A stretch of DNA of 64,000 nt from Maribrevibacterium harenarium (GTDB lineage: Bacteria; Pseudomonadota; Gammaproteobacteria; Pseudomonadales; Marinomonadaceae): positions 1-64,000 of the forward strand of contig NZ_VFRR01000008.1 of assembly GCF_006385675.1 (NCBI RefSeq), in the 5' to 3' direction. The notes beneath the pieces were generated by a model. That model saw only the letters and a list, made by a program, of their open reading frames with translations. It had not been told where the DNA came from and made no database searches. A program made the translations under genes and the position numbers. Position 1 is the first letter of the stretch, and each line of letters opens with the position of its first letter. Positions 18,666 through 28,447 of this stretch are shown here, in pieces.

Positions 18666-20192
18666 GTGATAAAACCACTACGCAAGCTAAAGCTAAGTAT
18701 GTGTATTGGCATTGCCATCGCCTCTGGTATTGCCCATGGCATTACGCTAGAAGAAGCCACTTACATGGCGATCGAAAACAGTCCGAACGTACGCCAAGCG
18801 CTAGCCAAGTATCGTGAAGGCATTGAGAATGCGGAAATCTCTTACCGTAGCGGCCTTTATCCCAAAATTGATTTGAGTGCCGGTCTAGGCCATGAAACTA
18901 CATTTGACTACAACCAGACTGGGGAAGATGTCAGCCTAGTACGGCGCGAGCTTTCTCTGAGCTTAGAGCAACCGCTATTCGATGGCTTCATGTCCAAATA
19001 TGATACGCGGCGCTTGCGAGAAGAAAACGAAGCCGACCGTTGGGAAGCACTGATCGCTGTTGAAAACACCGCTCTTGAAGTGGCAGAGGCCTATGCTAAC
19101 GTGCTACGCCACCGGGAATTGGTAGACCTAGCCAATATCAACCTAGATACCCACCAGCGTATTTACGAACAAATCAAACTGAAAAGTAATGCTGGTGTCG
19201 GACGCCAATCGGACCTTAGCCAAATCACCGCGCGGGTCGCGAAAGCACAGGCAAATCGCCTGTCTGCAGTGAACAACCTACGGGATGCCGAATCGGTATA
19301 CAAGAAGCTGGTTGGCGAGTTACCGCCTCCAGATATGATTTATCCTGTGCCAGATAGAGATTTATTACCTAAAACGCTGGATGAAGCCATTGTTAGCGCG
19401 ATGGAAAAAAACCCAGCTATTGAAGGTGCCAAGTGGGATACAAAAGCGACCGAGAGTTTCAAATTAGCCACAGAATCGAACAAATACCCGTCAGTTAACT
19501 TTGTGCTTGAAAAAACCTTCAATAACAACCTAGATGGTAGTGAAGGGCCATCTGAAGATCTGATCGCCATGGTGCGCTTAAACTACAATATCTACAAAGG
19601 TAATACTGACAAACGCCGCTACGAAGTTGCAGTACAGCAGAATATCCAAGCTTCGGAAATCCAACGCAATACAACTCGTGAAACGGAACTCACAGTACGC
19701 CTAGCATGGGCAGCCTATGAAGCTACTTTGGCATCTAAGGAGTATTTGCGTGAATACGTAATCGCTACCAAAGAATCCCAAATTGCCTATGAAAACCAAT
19801 TTCGCCTTGGACGACGCACCCTACTGGACGTGCTTGATAGTGAAAATGAGTTATTCCAAGCACGCCAAGATTACGTGAATGCGGACTATGATGAGCTGTT
19901 CTCTGAGTTTCGTTTGTTTAACGCCAAAGGCGAGCTAATGCGCGCGTTCCGTATTTATCGCCCACCCGTATTAGGCTTTGCTGACGAGTTCGAAGAAGAT
20001 ATGCCGGCACCAATTGGGCAATCTCCCATCGAAGAGCTGAAAGCAGCGGAAACCCCGGTTGTGGCTCCAGCGCCCACACCTAGCGCAACTAAGCCTCAAG
20101 CAACGGCCACTCCCCCTGCGCCCGCTGCAACACCAAACCCAGCGGATGAAGTACTCTTCCTCGATGCTACGGAAGAAGGCGGAGCTTGGTAA
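18666..20192 (+). CDS. TolC-family outer-membrane efflux/secretion channel
   Basis: The 508-aa protein has a signal peptide (LSMCIGIAIASGIAHG) and two TolC-type repeats rich in long helices, e.g. TLEEATYMAIENSPNVRQAL and TLDEAIVSAMEKNPAI at the repeat starts, plus GRRTLLDVLDSENELFQARQ near the end of repeat two. It would form the outer-membrane duct of a type I secretion or RND/MFS system. It resembles the agglutination-protein/LapE group. After about residue 430 it carries a Pro/Ala-rich periplasmic tail of about 75 residues. Start is GTG at 18666 with GAGGG upstream; an ATG 33 nt further in is less likely. No partner ABC or adaptor gene is adjacent. Confidence 0.88.
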   Translation: MIKPLRKLKLSMCIGIAIASGIAHGITLEEATYMAIENSPNVRQALAKYREGIENAEISYRSGLYPKIDLSAGLGHETTFDYNQTGEDVSLVRRELSLSLEQPLFDGFMSKYDTRRLREENEADRWEALIAVENTALEVAEAYANVLRHRELVDLANINLDTHQRIYEQIKLKSNAGVGRQSDLSQITARVAKAQANRLSAVNNLRDAESVYKKLVGELPPPDMIYPVPDRDLLPKTLDEAIVSAMEKNPAIEGAKWDTKATESFKLATESNKYPSVNFVLEKTFNNNLDGSEGPSEDLIAMVRLNYNIYKGNTDKRRYEVAVQQNIQASEIQRNTTRETELTVRLAWAAYEATLASKEYLREYVIATKESQIAYENQFRLGRRTLLDVLDSENELFQARQDYVNADYDELFSEFRLFNAKGELMRAFRIYRPPVLGFADEFEEDMPAPIGQSPIEELKAAETPVVAPAPTPSATKPQATATPPAPAATPNPADEVLFLDATEEGGAW

Positions 20193-20199
20193 CAACTTC

Positions 20200-20235
20200 C
20201 TTCTGGGGGACAAGCAAAATGCTTGCCCCCCAGAA
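20200..20235 (+). terminator. strong hairpin after the tolC-like gene
   Basis: CTTCTGGGGG-A-CAAGC pairs with GCTTGCCCCC(C)AGAAG through about 15 bp with one bulge. No T-run follows, so it is a probable 3'-end stabiliser or a non-canonical terminator. Confidence 0.55.
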
Positions 20236-20346
20236 GCGCCATTTCCAATCATAAGGGATTACGCTAAATTTCCCCCAATAGCGCTTATGTTATGACGCAT
20301 CACGCGCTAGAATGACGGATCATTTTGTTGTGAACGGGAACCGACC

Positions 20347-21300
20347 ATGACCATTAAGCTCGGGATTGTAATGGATCCGATTGCCTCCATTACGTTCAAA
20401 AAAGACACGTCACTTGCCATGCTTTGGGCTGCAGCCGACAAGGGATGGGAACTCTACTACATGGAGCAGAAGGACCTTTATCTAAATGGTGGTAAAGCCT
20501 ATGGTGTCGTTACTCCTTTGCAAGTATTTCGCGACCCAGAGCATTTTTTCGAACTCGGCGACAGCAGCAAAATGGCGCTTGGGGAATTAGACGCGATCTT
20601 GATGCGTAAAGACCCCCCATTCGACAGCGAATTTTATTACAGCACCATGATCCTTGAGCAGGCACAAAAAGATGGAGCCTTAGTTGTAAACAACCCCCAA
20701 GCCTTGCGGGACTGTAACGAGAAGCTATTTGCTACCCAGTTCCCACAGTGTTGCCCCCCAGTGTTGGTTACGCGCCGCCCAGACTTGCTGCGGGAATTTC
20801 ACCAAACCCATGGCGATGTCATTTTTAAGCCCCTTGATGGTATGGGTGGTACGGGTATTTTCCGCGTTAAACAGGATGATCCCAACGTTAGTGTGATTAT
20901 CGAAACCCTGACCGGATTAGGCACCCAGCAAATCATGGCGCAAAAGTTTATTCCCGAGATAGTGGACGGTGATAAACGCATTTTGATCGTCAATGGCAAG
21001 CCTGTACCTTACGGTTTATCTCGCATTCCTTCTTCTGGCGAGACTCGCGGCAACTTAGCCGCCGGAGGTCGTGGCGAGGGCCGACCTCTTACGGAGCGAG
21101 AGCTCTGGATCTGTGAGCAAGTCATTCCGACTCTAATGGAAAAACAGCTGATGTTTGTTGGCCTAGATGTGATTGGTGATTACCTCACGGAAATTAACGT
21201 CACCAGCCCAACGTGTGTACGTGAGCTAGACCAGCAATTTGGTTTAAATATCGCCATGGATCTCATGCACGCCATTGAAGAGAAACTGTCACAACGTTAA
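20347..21300 (+). CDS. gshB: glutathione synthetase
   Basis: GshB joins gamma-glutamylcysteine and glycine using ATP. The 317-aa protein (usual length) is an ATP-grasp enzyme with KLGIVMDPIASI at the N-terminus, LMRKDPPFDSEFYY, KPLDGMGGTGIFRV, GDKRILIVNGKP and EINVTSPTCVRELD. The glycine-rich loop RGNLAAGGRGEGRPL is present. It sits 3 nt upstream of a tonB-like gene, the order known from Pseudomonas. Confidence 0.97.
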   Translation: MTIKLGIVMDPIASITFKKDTSLAMLWAAADKGWELYYMEQKDLYLNGGKAYGVVTPLQVFRDPEHFFELGDSSKMALGELDAILMRKDPPFDSEFYYSTMILEQAQKDGALVVNNPQALRDCNEKLFATQFPQCCPPVLVTRRPDLLREFHQTHGDVIFKPLDGMGGTGIFRVKQDDPNVSVIIETLTGLGTQQIMAQKFIPEIVDGDKRILIVNGKPVPYGLSRIPSSGETRGNLAAGGRGEGRPLTERELWICEQVIPTLMEKQLMFVGLDVIGDYLTEINVTSPTCVRELDQQFGLNIAMDLMHAIEEKLSQR

Positions 21301-21303
21301 CAC

Positions 21304-22167
21304 ATGCGCTTAGCTGATCGTTTTTCTATCGCTTTATTCATCGCCATCAGCTTGCATCTGATGGCGGTGCTTTTGGTCAGCTTTGATTTTTCTCTTAGTA
21401 CCCCAGCCACCCAGCGCACTCTAGAAATCACCTTAGTGCAGCATAAAACCGAAGCGCCAAAAGAAGCGGATTTTCTGGCTCAAGCAGATCAGATGGGTAG
21501 TGGCAGTGAACTGCGTAAACAGAAGCTCACCACCACCGAAACCGCTCAATTTCTGGCCGATGAGATACAGGAAATCACTCCCCCGGTGCAACCACAATTG
21601 GCCTCCAGCCAACCAGTACTAGAACCAGATGTACTGAAAAGCCGCCGTGATGACCCAGTCTTTCGCGTCTTAGACGAGACCAATCAACAACCTAAGACAT
21701 TAGAAGAGCAGTTTCTTGGCGAAACACAAATACCGAGCCAGCTCACTACGGATATTGCTTCCCTAGAAGCCTTACTGGATCAACAGCGCCAAGCTTATGC
21801 CAAACGCCCACGTATCCGTCGCTTAACCTCTGTGTCGGCAAAATCAGCACTGGACGCTCAGTATTTAGATGATTGGCGACGACGCATTGAACGGATTGGT
21901 AATATTCACTACCCGGCAGAAGCCAAACGCAATCATATTTATGGGCAGCTTCGCCTAGCCGTATTGATTCGCCCCAACGGCTATGTGGAAGATATCGAAG
22001 TGCTACAAAGCTCTGGTGTGCGTATTTTAGATGATGCCGCCATGCGCATCGTACGCCTAGCCGAGCCGTTTGATGCTTTTCCTAACGAGCTAAAGAAAGA
22101 AGTGGATCGTTTGGAAATTATCCGTACTTGGCAATTTGTGCCGGGGGACCAACTGCGCAGCAAATAA
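21304..22167 (+). CDS. TonB-family energy transducer protein
   Basis: A 287-aa protein with one N-terminal membrane helix (about residues 8-28), a periplasmic linker rich in Gln, Glu and Pro, and a C-terminal TonB domain (YPAEAKRNHIYGQLRLAVLI, PNGYVEDIEVLQSSG, LDDAAMRIVRLAEPF, IIRTWQFVPG). It would link a proton-driven motor to an outer-membrane receptor or envelope protein. No exbB, exbD or receptor gene is adjacent. Position after gshB matches the tonB3-type gene of Pseudomonas. Confidence 0.88.
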   Translation: MRLADRFSIALFIAISLHLMAVLLVSFDFSLSTPATQRTLEITLVQHKTEAPKEADFLAQADQMGSGSELRKQKLTTTETAQFLADEIQEITPPVQPQLASSQPVLEPDVLKSRRDDPVFRVLDETNQQPKTLEEQFLGETQIPSQLTTDIASLEALLDQQRQAYAKRPRIRRLTSVSAKSALDAQYLDDWRRRIERIGNIHYPAEAKRNHIYGQLRLAVLIRPNGYVEDIEVLQSSGVRILDDAAMRIVRLAEPFDAFPNELKKEVDRLEIIRTWQFVPGDQLRSK

Positions 22168-22168
22168 A

Positions 22169-22196
22169 AAAGGCGTACTGGAAACAGCACGCCTTT
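22169..22196. terminator. bidirectional terminator between tonB-like gene and rpoH
   Basis: AAAGGCGT and ACGCCTTT enclose an inner CTG/CAG pairing, giving a nearly continuous stem with A-rich and T-rich flanks. It lies between convergent genes. Confidence 0.8.
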
Positions 22197-22215
22197 CTAG
22201 TATCAAAGACAGATA

Positions 22216-23082
22216 TTACTGGAACTGCTCTTCACCCATAGCAACACGTATCTTTTTCATCGCATTCTTTTCTAACTGACGAATACGCTCTGCGGATACG
22301 CCGTATTCCGCCGCTAGATCGTGCAAGGTAGCTTTTGGCTCGTTCAACCAACGTTTCACCAGAATATCACGACTGCGCTCATCTAACGCTAGCATCGCTT
22401 CTTCAAGGCGGCGGTTAGAGTCAGCCTCCCAGTTACCATTCTCCAACAACATAGCTGGATCATAGCGATTATCTTCTAGGTAGTTAGCTGGCGCCTGAAA
22501 AGCGCTGTCATCGTCATCGTCCGCGCCTGCGTCGAATGCCATATCAGTGGAGCTCATACGCCCTTCCATCTGACGCACGACTTCAGGAGAAACACCAAGA
22601 TCACTAGCAACCGACTCGACTTCGGAGTTGCTTAACCAAGACAGGCTCTTTTTAGCACTGCGCAAATTAAAGAACATCTTACGCTGCGCTTTGGTCGTGG
22701 CGACTTTAACGATACGCCAGTTCTTCAGAATAAATTCGTGAATTTCCGCTTTGATCCAGTGAACAGCGAAAGAAACGAGACGCACACCGACTTCAGGATT
22801 GAAGCGTTTTACCGCCTTCATCAAACCGACGTTACCTTCTTGAATCAGGTCCCCTTGGTTCAAACCGTAGCCGGAGTAGCTTTTCGCTATATGGACAACA
22901 AAGCGTAAGTGAGACATGACAAGAGCCCGAGCGGCCTCTAGGTCTCCTTGGTAATAAAGACGTTCTGCCAGCGCCTGCTCTTCTTCGGCGGACAAAATTG
23001 GAATTGTACTCACCGCCTGCACATAAGATTCCAGGTTCTGACCTGGGATCATCATGTCAATTGGTTGGAGAGCTTTACCCAT
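22216..23082 (-). CDS. rpoH: RNA polymerase heat-shock sigma factor (sigma-32)
   Basis: Sigma-32 directs transcription of heat-shock genes. The 288-aa protein has region 2 ([57 protein letters not shown]), the RpoH box [15 protein letters not shown] and region 4 ([20 protein letters not shown]). The open frame extends to 23187, but ATG 23082 gives an N-terminus aligned with other RpoH proteins and has AGAGG upstream. It follows ftsX at 131 bp, so it can be transcribed with the fts genes or from its own upstream region, which contains TTGACA (minus strand, plus 23183-23188). Confidence 0.97.
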   Translation of the reverse strand: MGKALQPIDMMIPGQNLESYVQAVSTIPILSAEEEQALAERLYYQGDLEAARALVMSHLRFVVHIAKSYSGYGLNQGDLIQEGNVGLMKAVKRFNPEVGVRLVSFAVHWIKAEIHEFILKNWRIVKVATTKAQRKMFFNLRSAKKSLSWLSNSEVESVASDLGVSPEVVRQMEGRMSSTDMAFDAGADDDDDSAFQAPANYLEDNRYDPAMLLENGNWEADSNRRLEEAMLALDERSRDILVKRWLNEPKATLHDLAAEYGVSAERIRQLEKNAMKKIRVAMGEEQFQ

Positions 23083-23213
23083 CTCTATCGTACCTCTAAC
23101 TGTTCTTGGAAAGTATGGCAAAAATACTAGCAAGTTTGCGTAACCTATGTGTGACACAAATGTGGAGAGTTTTCCCGTTTGTGTCAACCTCGCGACATTA
23201 TTTTAGCCATATT

Positions 23214-24218
23214 TTATTGCAATTCCATATCTCTTATATGCTTGCCAACGGAAATCCAAGCACCAATCACGCCAGCAATGGCACTAATAAAGATACACAC
23301 CAAGATGTTATTAAGATTGAAACCGAGTAGCTCGAAATCTGCTTGATACAAGGCGATCAAACGCTCCGCAGGTTGGCTAATCCACCAAGAAAAGAGCACG
23401 ATACCAACCGAGGCACACAATCCACCCAGCACCCCAAACCAAAGCCCCATGTATAAAAATGGGCGACGAATGTAAGCATTGGTGGCACCAACCAGCTTGA
23501 GTACCATCACTTCATCCCGACGACTTTCCACGGCAGTACGAATGGTATTACCCACGATAAGGAACACTGCGACGAGCAAAAGCGCCGAAACACCGTAAAT
23601 GAAGCGCTGTCCAAATGCCAATATGGAAGCAAGCCGCTGCAACCATTGGGCATCTAACTGGGCGTACTCCACTTGAGGTAGCGCCTCTAAATCGGCTCGA
23701 AGGGTTTCCAACCCTGGCAGCGTTTCCAATGACACCACTGCTTTCGGAATCACCTGCAATACAATGGGTAGCGGATTTTCTGGTAACGCCGAAAGGATGT
23801 CTTCATAACCACTGGATTGCTCGAAATAACGCAAACCTTCTTCTTTGGAGATGTAATCGACACGTTCCACATCGGCGCGACTAGATAGCTGATGGGACAG
23901 AGCCAAGGCTTCCGTATCTTCGAGGCTGGAAAACAAATACAAACCAATCACCGATTGCTGCTCCCAGCGATCCGTTATGGATTCCACATTTTTTAACAGC
24001 ACAAACAAAGCGCCTGGCAGTGACAATGCGATGGCGATCACGAGCACCGTCATTACCGTAGCCAAGGGGTATAAGGTAAGGCGAGCAAAACTCTCCATTA
24101 ATACCGACTGGTGGTGGCGCAGATGCTGAGCCAAAGAGAATGGCTGGCTATCCTTTAATTTATTTTTGCTCTGCACCATCGATTGACGGGTTGCACCACG
24201 GGGGGAGAGTTTGGACAT
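23214..24218 (-). CDS. ftsX: cell-division ABC transporter permease
   Basis: FtsX is the membrane partner of FtsE and regulates septal peptidoglycan hydrolases. The 334-aa protein has a cytoplasmic N-terminus, a first helix (about residues 52-75), a periplasmic loop (about 80-190) and three C-terminal helices with LKLVGATNAYIRRPFLYMG between the second and third. Its ATG overlaps the last base of the ftsE stop (TGATG), giving tight coupling. Confidence 0.96.
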   Translation of the reverse strand: MSKLSPRGATRQSMVQSKNKLKDSQPFSLAQHLRHHQSVLMESFARLTLYPLATVMTVLVIAIALSLPGALFVLLKNVESITDRWEQQSVIGLYLFSSLEDTEALALSHQLSSRADVERVDYISKEEGLRYFEQSSGYEDILSALPENPLPIVLQVIPKAVVSLETLPGLETLRADLEALPQVEYAQLDAQWLQRLASILAFGQRFIYGVSALLLVAVFLIVGNTIRTAVESRRDEVMVLKLVGATNAYIRRPFLYMGLWFGVLGGLCASVGIVLFSWWISQPAERLIALYQADFELLGFNLNNILVCIFISAIAGVIGAWISVGKHIRDMELQ

Positions 24219-24889
24219 CAGCCAAATCCTCCATCATTCACAATACGACCTTTATTCAGAGTCAGCACCCGGTGACGCATCCGTGCCACTAAGGCCAAAT
24301 CGTGGGTGGCCACCATCACGGTCGTACCAAGACGATGAAACTCTTGAAACAGATTCATAATCTCGGCAGAGAGTTTCGGGTCTAGGTTGCCGGTGGGCTC
24401 GTCTGCTAATAGCAGTTGAGGACGGTTAACAACCGCCCGGGCAATGCCTACCCGCTGCTGTTCCCCGCCAGACAAGGCTTGCGGGTTAAATTTCTCTTTG
24501 CCGAGTAGTCCCACTTTATCCAGGGCGGCACGCACACGCTTGGCAATTTGCTCAGGCTCAGCGCCGCTGATCATCAATGGCAACGCCACATTGTGAAAGA
24601 CGCTGCGATCAAACAATAACTGGTGATTTTGGAACACTACACCAACTCGCCGGCGATGGTAGGGAATGGAGCCCGCACCGAGAGTGCGTAAATCCACGCC
24701 ATCAATCAGAATTTTGCCGTAGCTTTGACGCTCGATCATCATGATGAGTTTCATTAGGGTGCTCTTACCTGCACCTGAGTGGCCAGTTAAAAAAGCCATT
24801 TCCCCCTGCTGCAAATGAAAACTCACCTGCGACAAGGCTTCTTGACCACTTTCGTATTTTTTACCGACCTGTTGAAACTCGATTTCCAC
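24218..24889 (-). CDS. ftsE: cell-division ABC transporter ATPase
   Basis: A 223-aa ABC ATPase with Walker A (GHSGAGKSTLMK), Q-loop (VVFQNHQLLFDRSV), signature LSGGEQQRVGIARA, Walker B (LLLADEPTGNLD) and the switch histidine (VATHDL). RYGKILIDGVDL-type spacing and the neighbouring ftsX identify FtsE. It works with FtsX at the septum. Confidence 0.97.
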   Translation of the reverse strand: MEIEFQQVGKKYESGQEALSQVSFHLQQGEMAFLTGHSGAGKSTLMKLIMMIERQSYGKILIDGVDLRTLGAGSIPYHRRRVGVVFQNHQLLFDRSVFHNVALPLMISGAEPEQIAKRVRAALDKVGLLGKEKFNPQALSGGEQQRVGIARAVVNRPQLLLADEPTGNLDPKLSAEIMNLFQEFHRLGTTVMVATHDLALVARMRHRVLTLNKGRIVNDGGFG

Positions 24890-24926
24890 CTGACGCTCCT
24901 AAGCGTGCCGACGCTGATATCAACTG

Positions 24927-26261
24927 TTACTCACTATCGAACAAGGCGTCAACAAATTCCTGTGCATTGAAGGGACGTAAGTCTTCCGCTTGCTCCCCTA
25001 CACCGATATAACGAATCGGCAAACCAAACTGTTTTGCGATGGCAAAAATGATCCCGCCTTTGGCCGTACCATCCAGTTTGGTTAGGGTGATACCACTGAC
25101 ACCAACCGCTTCGGTAAACAGCTTAGCCTGAGATAAAGCGTTCTGCCCAGTACCGGCATCCAACACCAACATCACCTCATGGGGGGCAGTCACATCGAGC
25201 TTTTTCATTACTCGCACGACTTTTTCCAACTCATTCATAAGATTGGTTTTATTCTGCAAGCGTCCAGCGGTATCCGCGATAACGACATCAATGCCACGTG
25301 CCTTGGCCGACTCGATCGCATCATAGATAACGGACGCCGAATCCGCCCCTGTGTGTTGCGCAATCACTGGCACCTGATTGCGTTCACCCCAAACCTGAAG
25401 CTGTTCAACTGCGGCTGCTCGGAAGGTATCTCCTGCCGCTAACAAGACGCTTTTGCCTTCCGCTTGGTATTTTTTCGCTAACTTACCAATGGTGGTGGTT
25501 TTACCCACACCATTGACACCCACCATAAGGATTACGAATGGGCCGTCGGATTTCTCAAGGGATAGTGGTTGTTCTGAATCTACTAAAATAGCGCGCATAT
25601 CCGCTTTAAGAGAAGCCATTACCGCATTGCTGTCTTTTAGCTCCTTACGCCCCAGCTTATCGGTAATGCCTGTAACCAAAGCCTGGGTCGCATCCATCCC
25701 TACATCGGCCATTAACAGCTGGGTTTCTAGTTCTTCCAACAGATCATCATCGACTTTTTTACTACCCAGTAACAAACTGGACAAACCATCGCCTAGACCA
25801 CTGCGAGTGCGGGACAAGCCAGCTTTAATTCGCTGTGACCAAGATAACGTCGGTTTCGCTGGTGCGACTGGTTCTTGGCGTGGTGATTCTTGAACCGTTT
25901 GTGCTGGGGATGGACTTTCCGCGGTAGGCTGAGCTTGCGGCTTGCTTTCTTCCACTGGCTCCGATGGTACGGCAGCGACAGTTTGAGTCTCTGCAGACGA
26001 ATTGACCTTAGCAACAGCAGACGGCTCAACCCGAGTTTCTGCATCAGTTTGCTCGTCTGAGGCTGTAGGAGCCTCCGCCACCTTGGGTGCAGACGTTGGT
26101 TTGCCATTACGGATATCATTATCCATGCTTTTGATCACTTTACGCTTAATCGCAAAAGCAAGGATTGCTAGAATGACACCGATGGCAATCGGAGCGAAAC
26201 GCGCATAATCACCGAAATACGGTGTTAGATAAGTAATAAACTGATTTACAAGTTCCATCAA
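24927..26261 (-). CDS. ftsY: signal recognition particle receptor
   Basis: FtsY docks SRP-ribosome complexes at the membrane. The NG domain is complete: GVNGVGKTTTIGKLA (G1), DTFRAAAVEQLQVW, DTAGRLQNK (G3), TKLDGTAKGG (G4) and YIGVGEQAEDLRPF. An acidic, Pro/Ala/Gln-rich region (about residues 55-140) precedes it. Unusually for the family, residues about 22-38 (FAPIAIGVILAILAFAI) form a clear hydrophobic segment that could anchor the protein in the membrane. Two adjacent ATGs exist; the first is used here. First gene of ftsY-ftsE-ftsX-rpoH. Confidence 0.96.
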   Translation of the reverse strand: MMELVNQFITYLTPYFGDYARFAPIAIGVILAILAFAIKRKVIKSMDNDIRNGKPTSAPKVAEAPTASDEQTDAETRVEPSAVAKVNSSAETQTVAAVPSEPVEESKPQAQPTAESPSPAQTVQESPRQEPVAPAKPTLSWSQRIKAGLSRTRSGLGDGLSSLLLGSKKVDDDLLEELETQLLMADVGMDATQALVTGITDKLGRKELKDSNAVMASLKADMRAILVDSEQPLSLEKSDGPFVILMVGVNGVGKTTTIGKLAKKYQAEGKSVLLAAGDTFRAAAVEQLQVWGERNQVPVIAQHTGADSASVIYDAIESAKARGIDVVIADTAGRLQNKTNLMNELEKVVRVMKKLDVTAPHEVMLVLDAGTGQNALSQAKLFTEAVGVSGITLTKLDGTAKGGIIFAIAKQFGLPIRYIGVGEQAEDLRPFNAQEFVDALFDSE

Positions 26262-26426
26262 AATGTCTCTTGGTTATACGAAAACGGGGACAGATGTGCC
26301 CAAAACACCATGTATTAGAGCACGCAGACGTGTCAAAGGTGATGATTTTAGCATCATTCTAAGGGGCAAGAAGCCCCGATATTGCCGAAAAATTCTGCGA
26401 CTACGCCCACTTAGTCAGGACTTACT

Positions 26427-27674
26427 ATGTTAAAAACAGACCGCCCCCTTTTTAGCCGCCCCGTATTGGCGGTGATCATGGTCGCTTCTACCTTGGCAAT
26501 TTGGCTCTTAAATATGACGGCACCGACACCTCGGCTGCTGATTCCTGAGCTGTCGCGCTGGCAAACCGAGTCAGGCGTCAACCTGATTTGGCTAGAACAT
26601 GCCGATTGGCAAGAAGGCGACAAAATGGTCATCAGCCTTGAATTTAACGCGCCAGACCAAGGTTTAGTCACTGAAGCTCTATTAGCTCTGTTGTTAAAAG
26701 ATAGCTTGCCATTGAGTACCGCCACCCTCAACCAGCGCCTCACCGCTGTCGCCACCAAGGTGACTAGCCAACACAATAATGAACGGCAACGGTTTACCAT
26801 TACGGTTAGTAGCCGTGAGGACTACTTTAATGGCGCCATGAAAACTCTGACCACTTGGTGGCAACAGGCACAAATCAAACCTCGCTCCCTAAGCCAATGG
26901 CAACAACAGCGACCACAAGATACTGCCGCCCAACAATTAGAACTCTTGCTAGGCTCCTCCCCATCTATTCCAGTTATTTCCGTGGACGACTTGCAACAAG
27001 CACTATCACAGCTGTGTCATAGCCTCGAACGAATAGTCATTGCCGGTGCGGTTCCGGCAGAGCGAAAGGAGCAGATCGCCCAAGCACTCGTCCAAGCTTT
27101 TGTTGTCGCCCCCATATTAGAAACAACGACACAATCCAAATCGCCGCTGTCTGCAAGTACGGTGGAACTCGGTACAGGACACTGGCAGCAGTCCCTCGGC
27201 GCCATTATGCTGCCGCCACTGACCACACCTGAACAATGGTTAGCATTGCAAATCTGGATAGCAGACGCTCTGCAACAGCAGAAACTAACGCTGCAAGCCG
27301 ACATTGCCACTTGGCAACTCGTGTTAGCGCCGGTAGCTCCTACTATTCAATGGCGGGTCTTGATTCCTGCCGGACAAGAATATGATCCAACCCTATATCA
27401 ACGTTGGATCGATAAGGATAAATTACCCAGCCTCACGGATAGGGATGCGTTTAACCGTCTCAAAGAACAACTGCAATTGAGCCTAGAGCAACATAGTCAA
27501 GACCCCGCATGGTGGGGAACAAGCATGTTAGAATTAAGTCGTCTGACGGGTTACGAGGCAATTGCCAATGAATTAGTGAGTGCCCTAACCTCATTGGATC
27601 AAGCAACTTATCAGCGGCATATTACTCAATTGGTAACTTTAGACTCACTGCAACAGGTACAGGTTTTTCAATGA
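26427..27674 (+). CDS. M16 peptidase-like protein lacking the zinc motif
   Basis: The 415-aa protein has an N-terminal membrane anchor or signal (about residues 12-30). Its body follows the M16 half-domain pattern (VISLEFNAPDQGLVTEALLALLL, TLNQRLTAVATKVTSQHNNERQ-type segments, an internal region like the second half-domain), but no HxxEH zinc site is visible. Relatives of the M16 family occupy the same position between ftsY and rsmD in Pseudomonas, where they occur as a pair. Here there is one protein that looks like the inactive partner. It overlaps rsmD by 4 nt (ATGA). The family call rests on pattern and context. Confidence 0.65.
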   Translation: MLKTDRPLFSRPVLAVIMVASTLAIWLLNMTAPTPRLLIPELSRWQTESGVNLIWLEHADWQEGDKMVISLEFNAPDQGLVTEALLALLLKDSLPLSTATLNQRLTAVATKVTSQHNNERQRFTITVSSREDYFNGAMKTLTTWWQQAQIKPRSLSQWQQQRPQDTAAQQLELLLGSSPSIPVISVDDLQQALSQLCHSLERIVIAGAVPAERKEQIAQALVQAFVVAPILETTTQSKSPLSASTVELGTGHWQQSLGAIMLPPLTTPEQWLALQIWIADALQQQKLTLQADIATWQLVLAPVAPTIQWRVLIPAGQEYDPTLYQRWIDKDKLPSLTDRDAFNRLKEQLQLSLEQHSQDPAWWGTSMLELSRLTGYEAIANELVSALTSLDQATYQRHITQLVTLDSLQQVQVFQ

Positions 27675-28270
27675 CAAAACGTTCTGCTAAAACGGGCAAT
27701 ACCAAGTCTGCCTCAGGGGCCTCAAAGTTACGTATCATTGGCGGACAATGGCGCTCACGACAGTTGCCCGTACCTTTGTTGGAAGGGTTACGCCCGACTC
27801 CAGATCGAGTCAGGGAAACCCTATTTAACTGGTTGAATTTTGAAATTCCCGGCGCTCGCTGTCTTGACCTGTTCTGTGGCTCAGGAGCGCTCGGTCTTGA
27901 AGCCTTATCAAGGGAAGCGGCTTGGTGCAGTTTTGTTGATGCCAGCCCCATAGTGGCAAAACAAATTAAAGCCAACTTAACCACGTTAGGTGCGAACCAT
28001 GCCGAGGTCCATCACACCAGCGCGGTCACCTTTTTACAATCTGCGCCAGCATCCAAGTTCGATGTCGTGTTCTTGGACCCGCCGTTTCGTCATGACTGGC
28101 TGAATCAGGTCTTGCCTCTGCTTAACGACGCTTGGCTAAACGATAATGCTTATATCTATCTTGAACGTGAAAGTGAAGCGGAATTACCCCCACTGCCAGC
28201 AAGTTGGCTGTGCCGCAAAGAAAAGCGGGCAGGACAATTGACTTATAGCCTCTACCAACGCCAGCCATAA
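27671..28270 (+). CDS. rsmD: 16S rRNA m2G966 methyltransferase
   Basis: RsmD methylates N2 of G966 in 16S rRNA. The 199-aa protein shows IIGGQWRSRQLPV, GLRPTPDRVRETLFNWL, the SAM motif CLDLFCGSGALGLEALSR and the catalytic VVFLDPPFR. Its ATG overlaps the upstream stop by 4 nt. A basic, Lys/Ser-rich N-terminus precedes the domain. Confidence 0.96.
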   Translation: MTKRSAKTGNTKSASGASKLRIIGGQWRSRQLPVPLLEGLRPTPDRVRETLFNWLNFEIPGARCLDLFCGSGALGLEALSREAAWCSFVDASPIVAKQIKANLTTLGANHAEVHHTSAVTFLQSAPASKFDVVFLDPPFRHDWLNQVLPLLNDAWLNDNAYIYLERESEAELPPLPASWLCRKEKRAGQLTYSLYQRQP

Positions 28271-28302
28271 GCGCCCCAGAAAAGGGCAAAAACACCACCA
28301 CG

Positions 28303-28355
28303 AGCACCATATCAGTTCAACTTATGACCACTTAGGTCACAAATATGGTGCTTTT
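28303..28355 (+). terminator. terminator after rsmD
   Basis: AGCACCATAT (28303-28312) pairs with ATATGGTGCT (28343-28352), followed by TTT. A nested TGACC/GGTCA stem lies in the loop. It ends the M16-like/rsmD unit. Confidence 0.7.
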
Positions 28356-28447
28356 ACAATTATTTAGCTGGCGCGCTAATTGCAGACTGTGTTCATCTAG
28401 TGTGGATTTTGGATACACCCTTTTTTGTCCTTTTATTCGAGGTTTTT

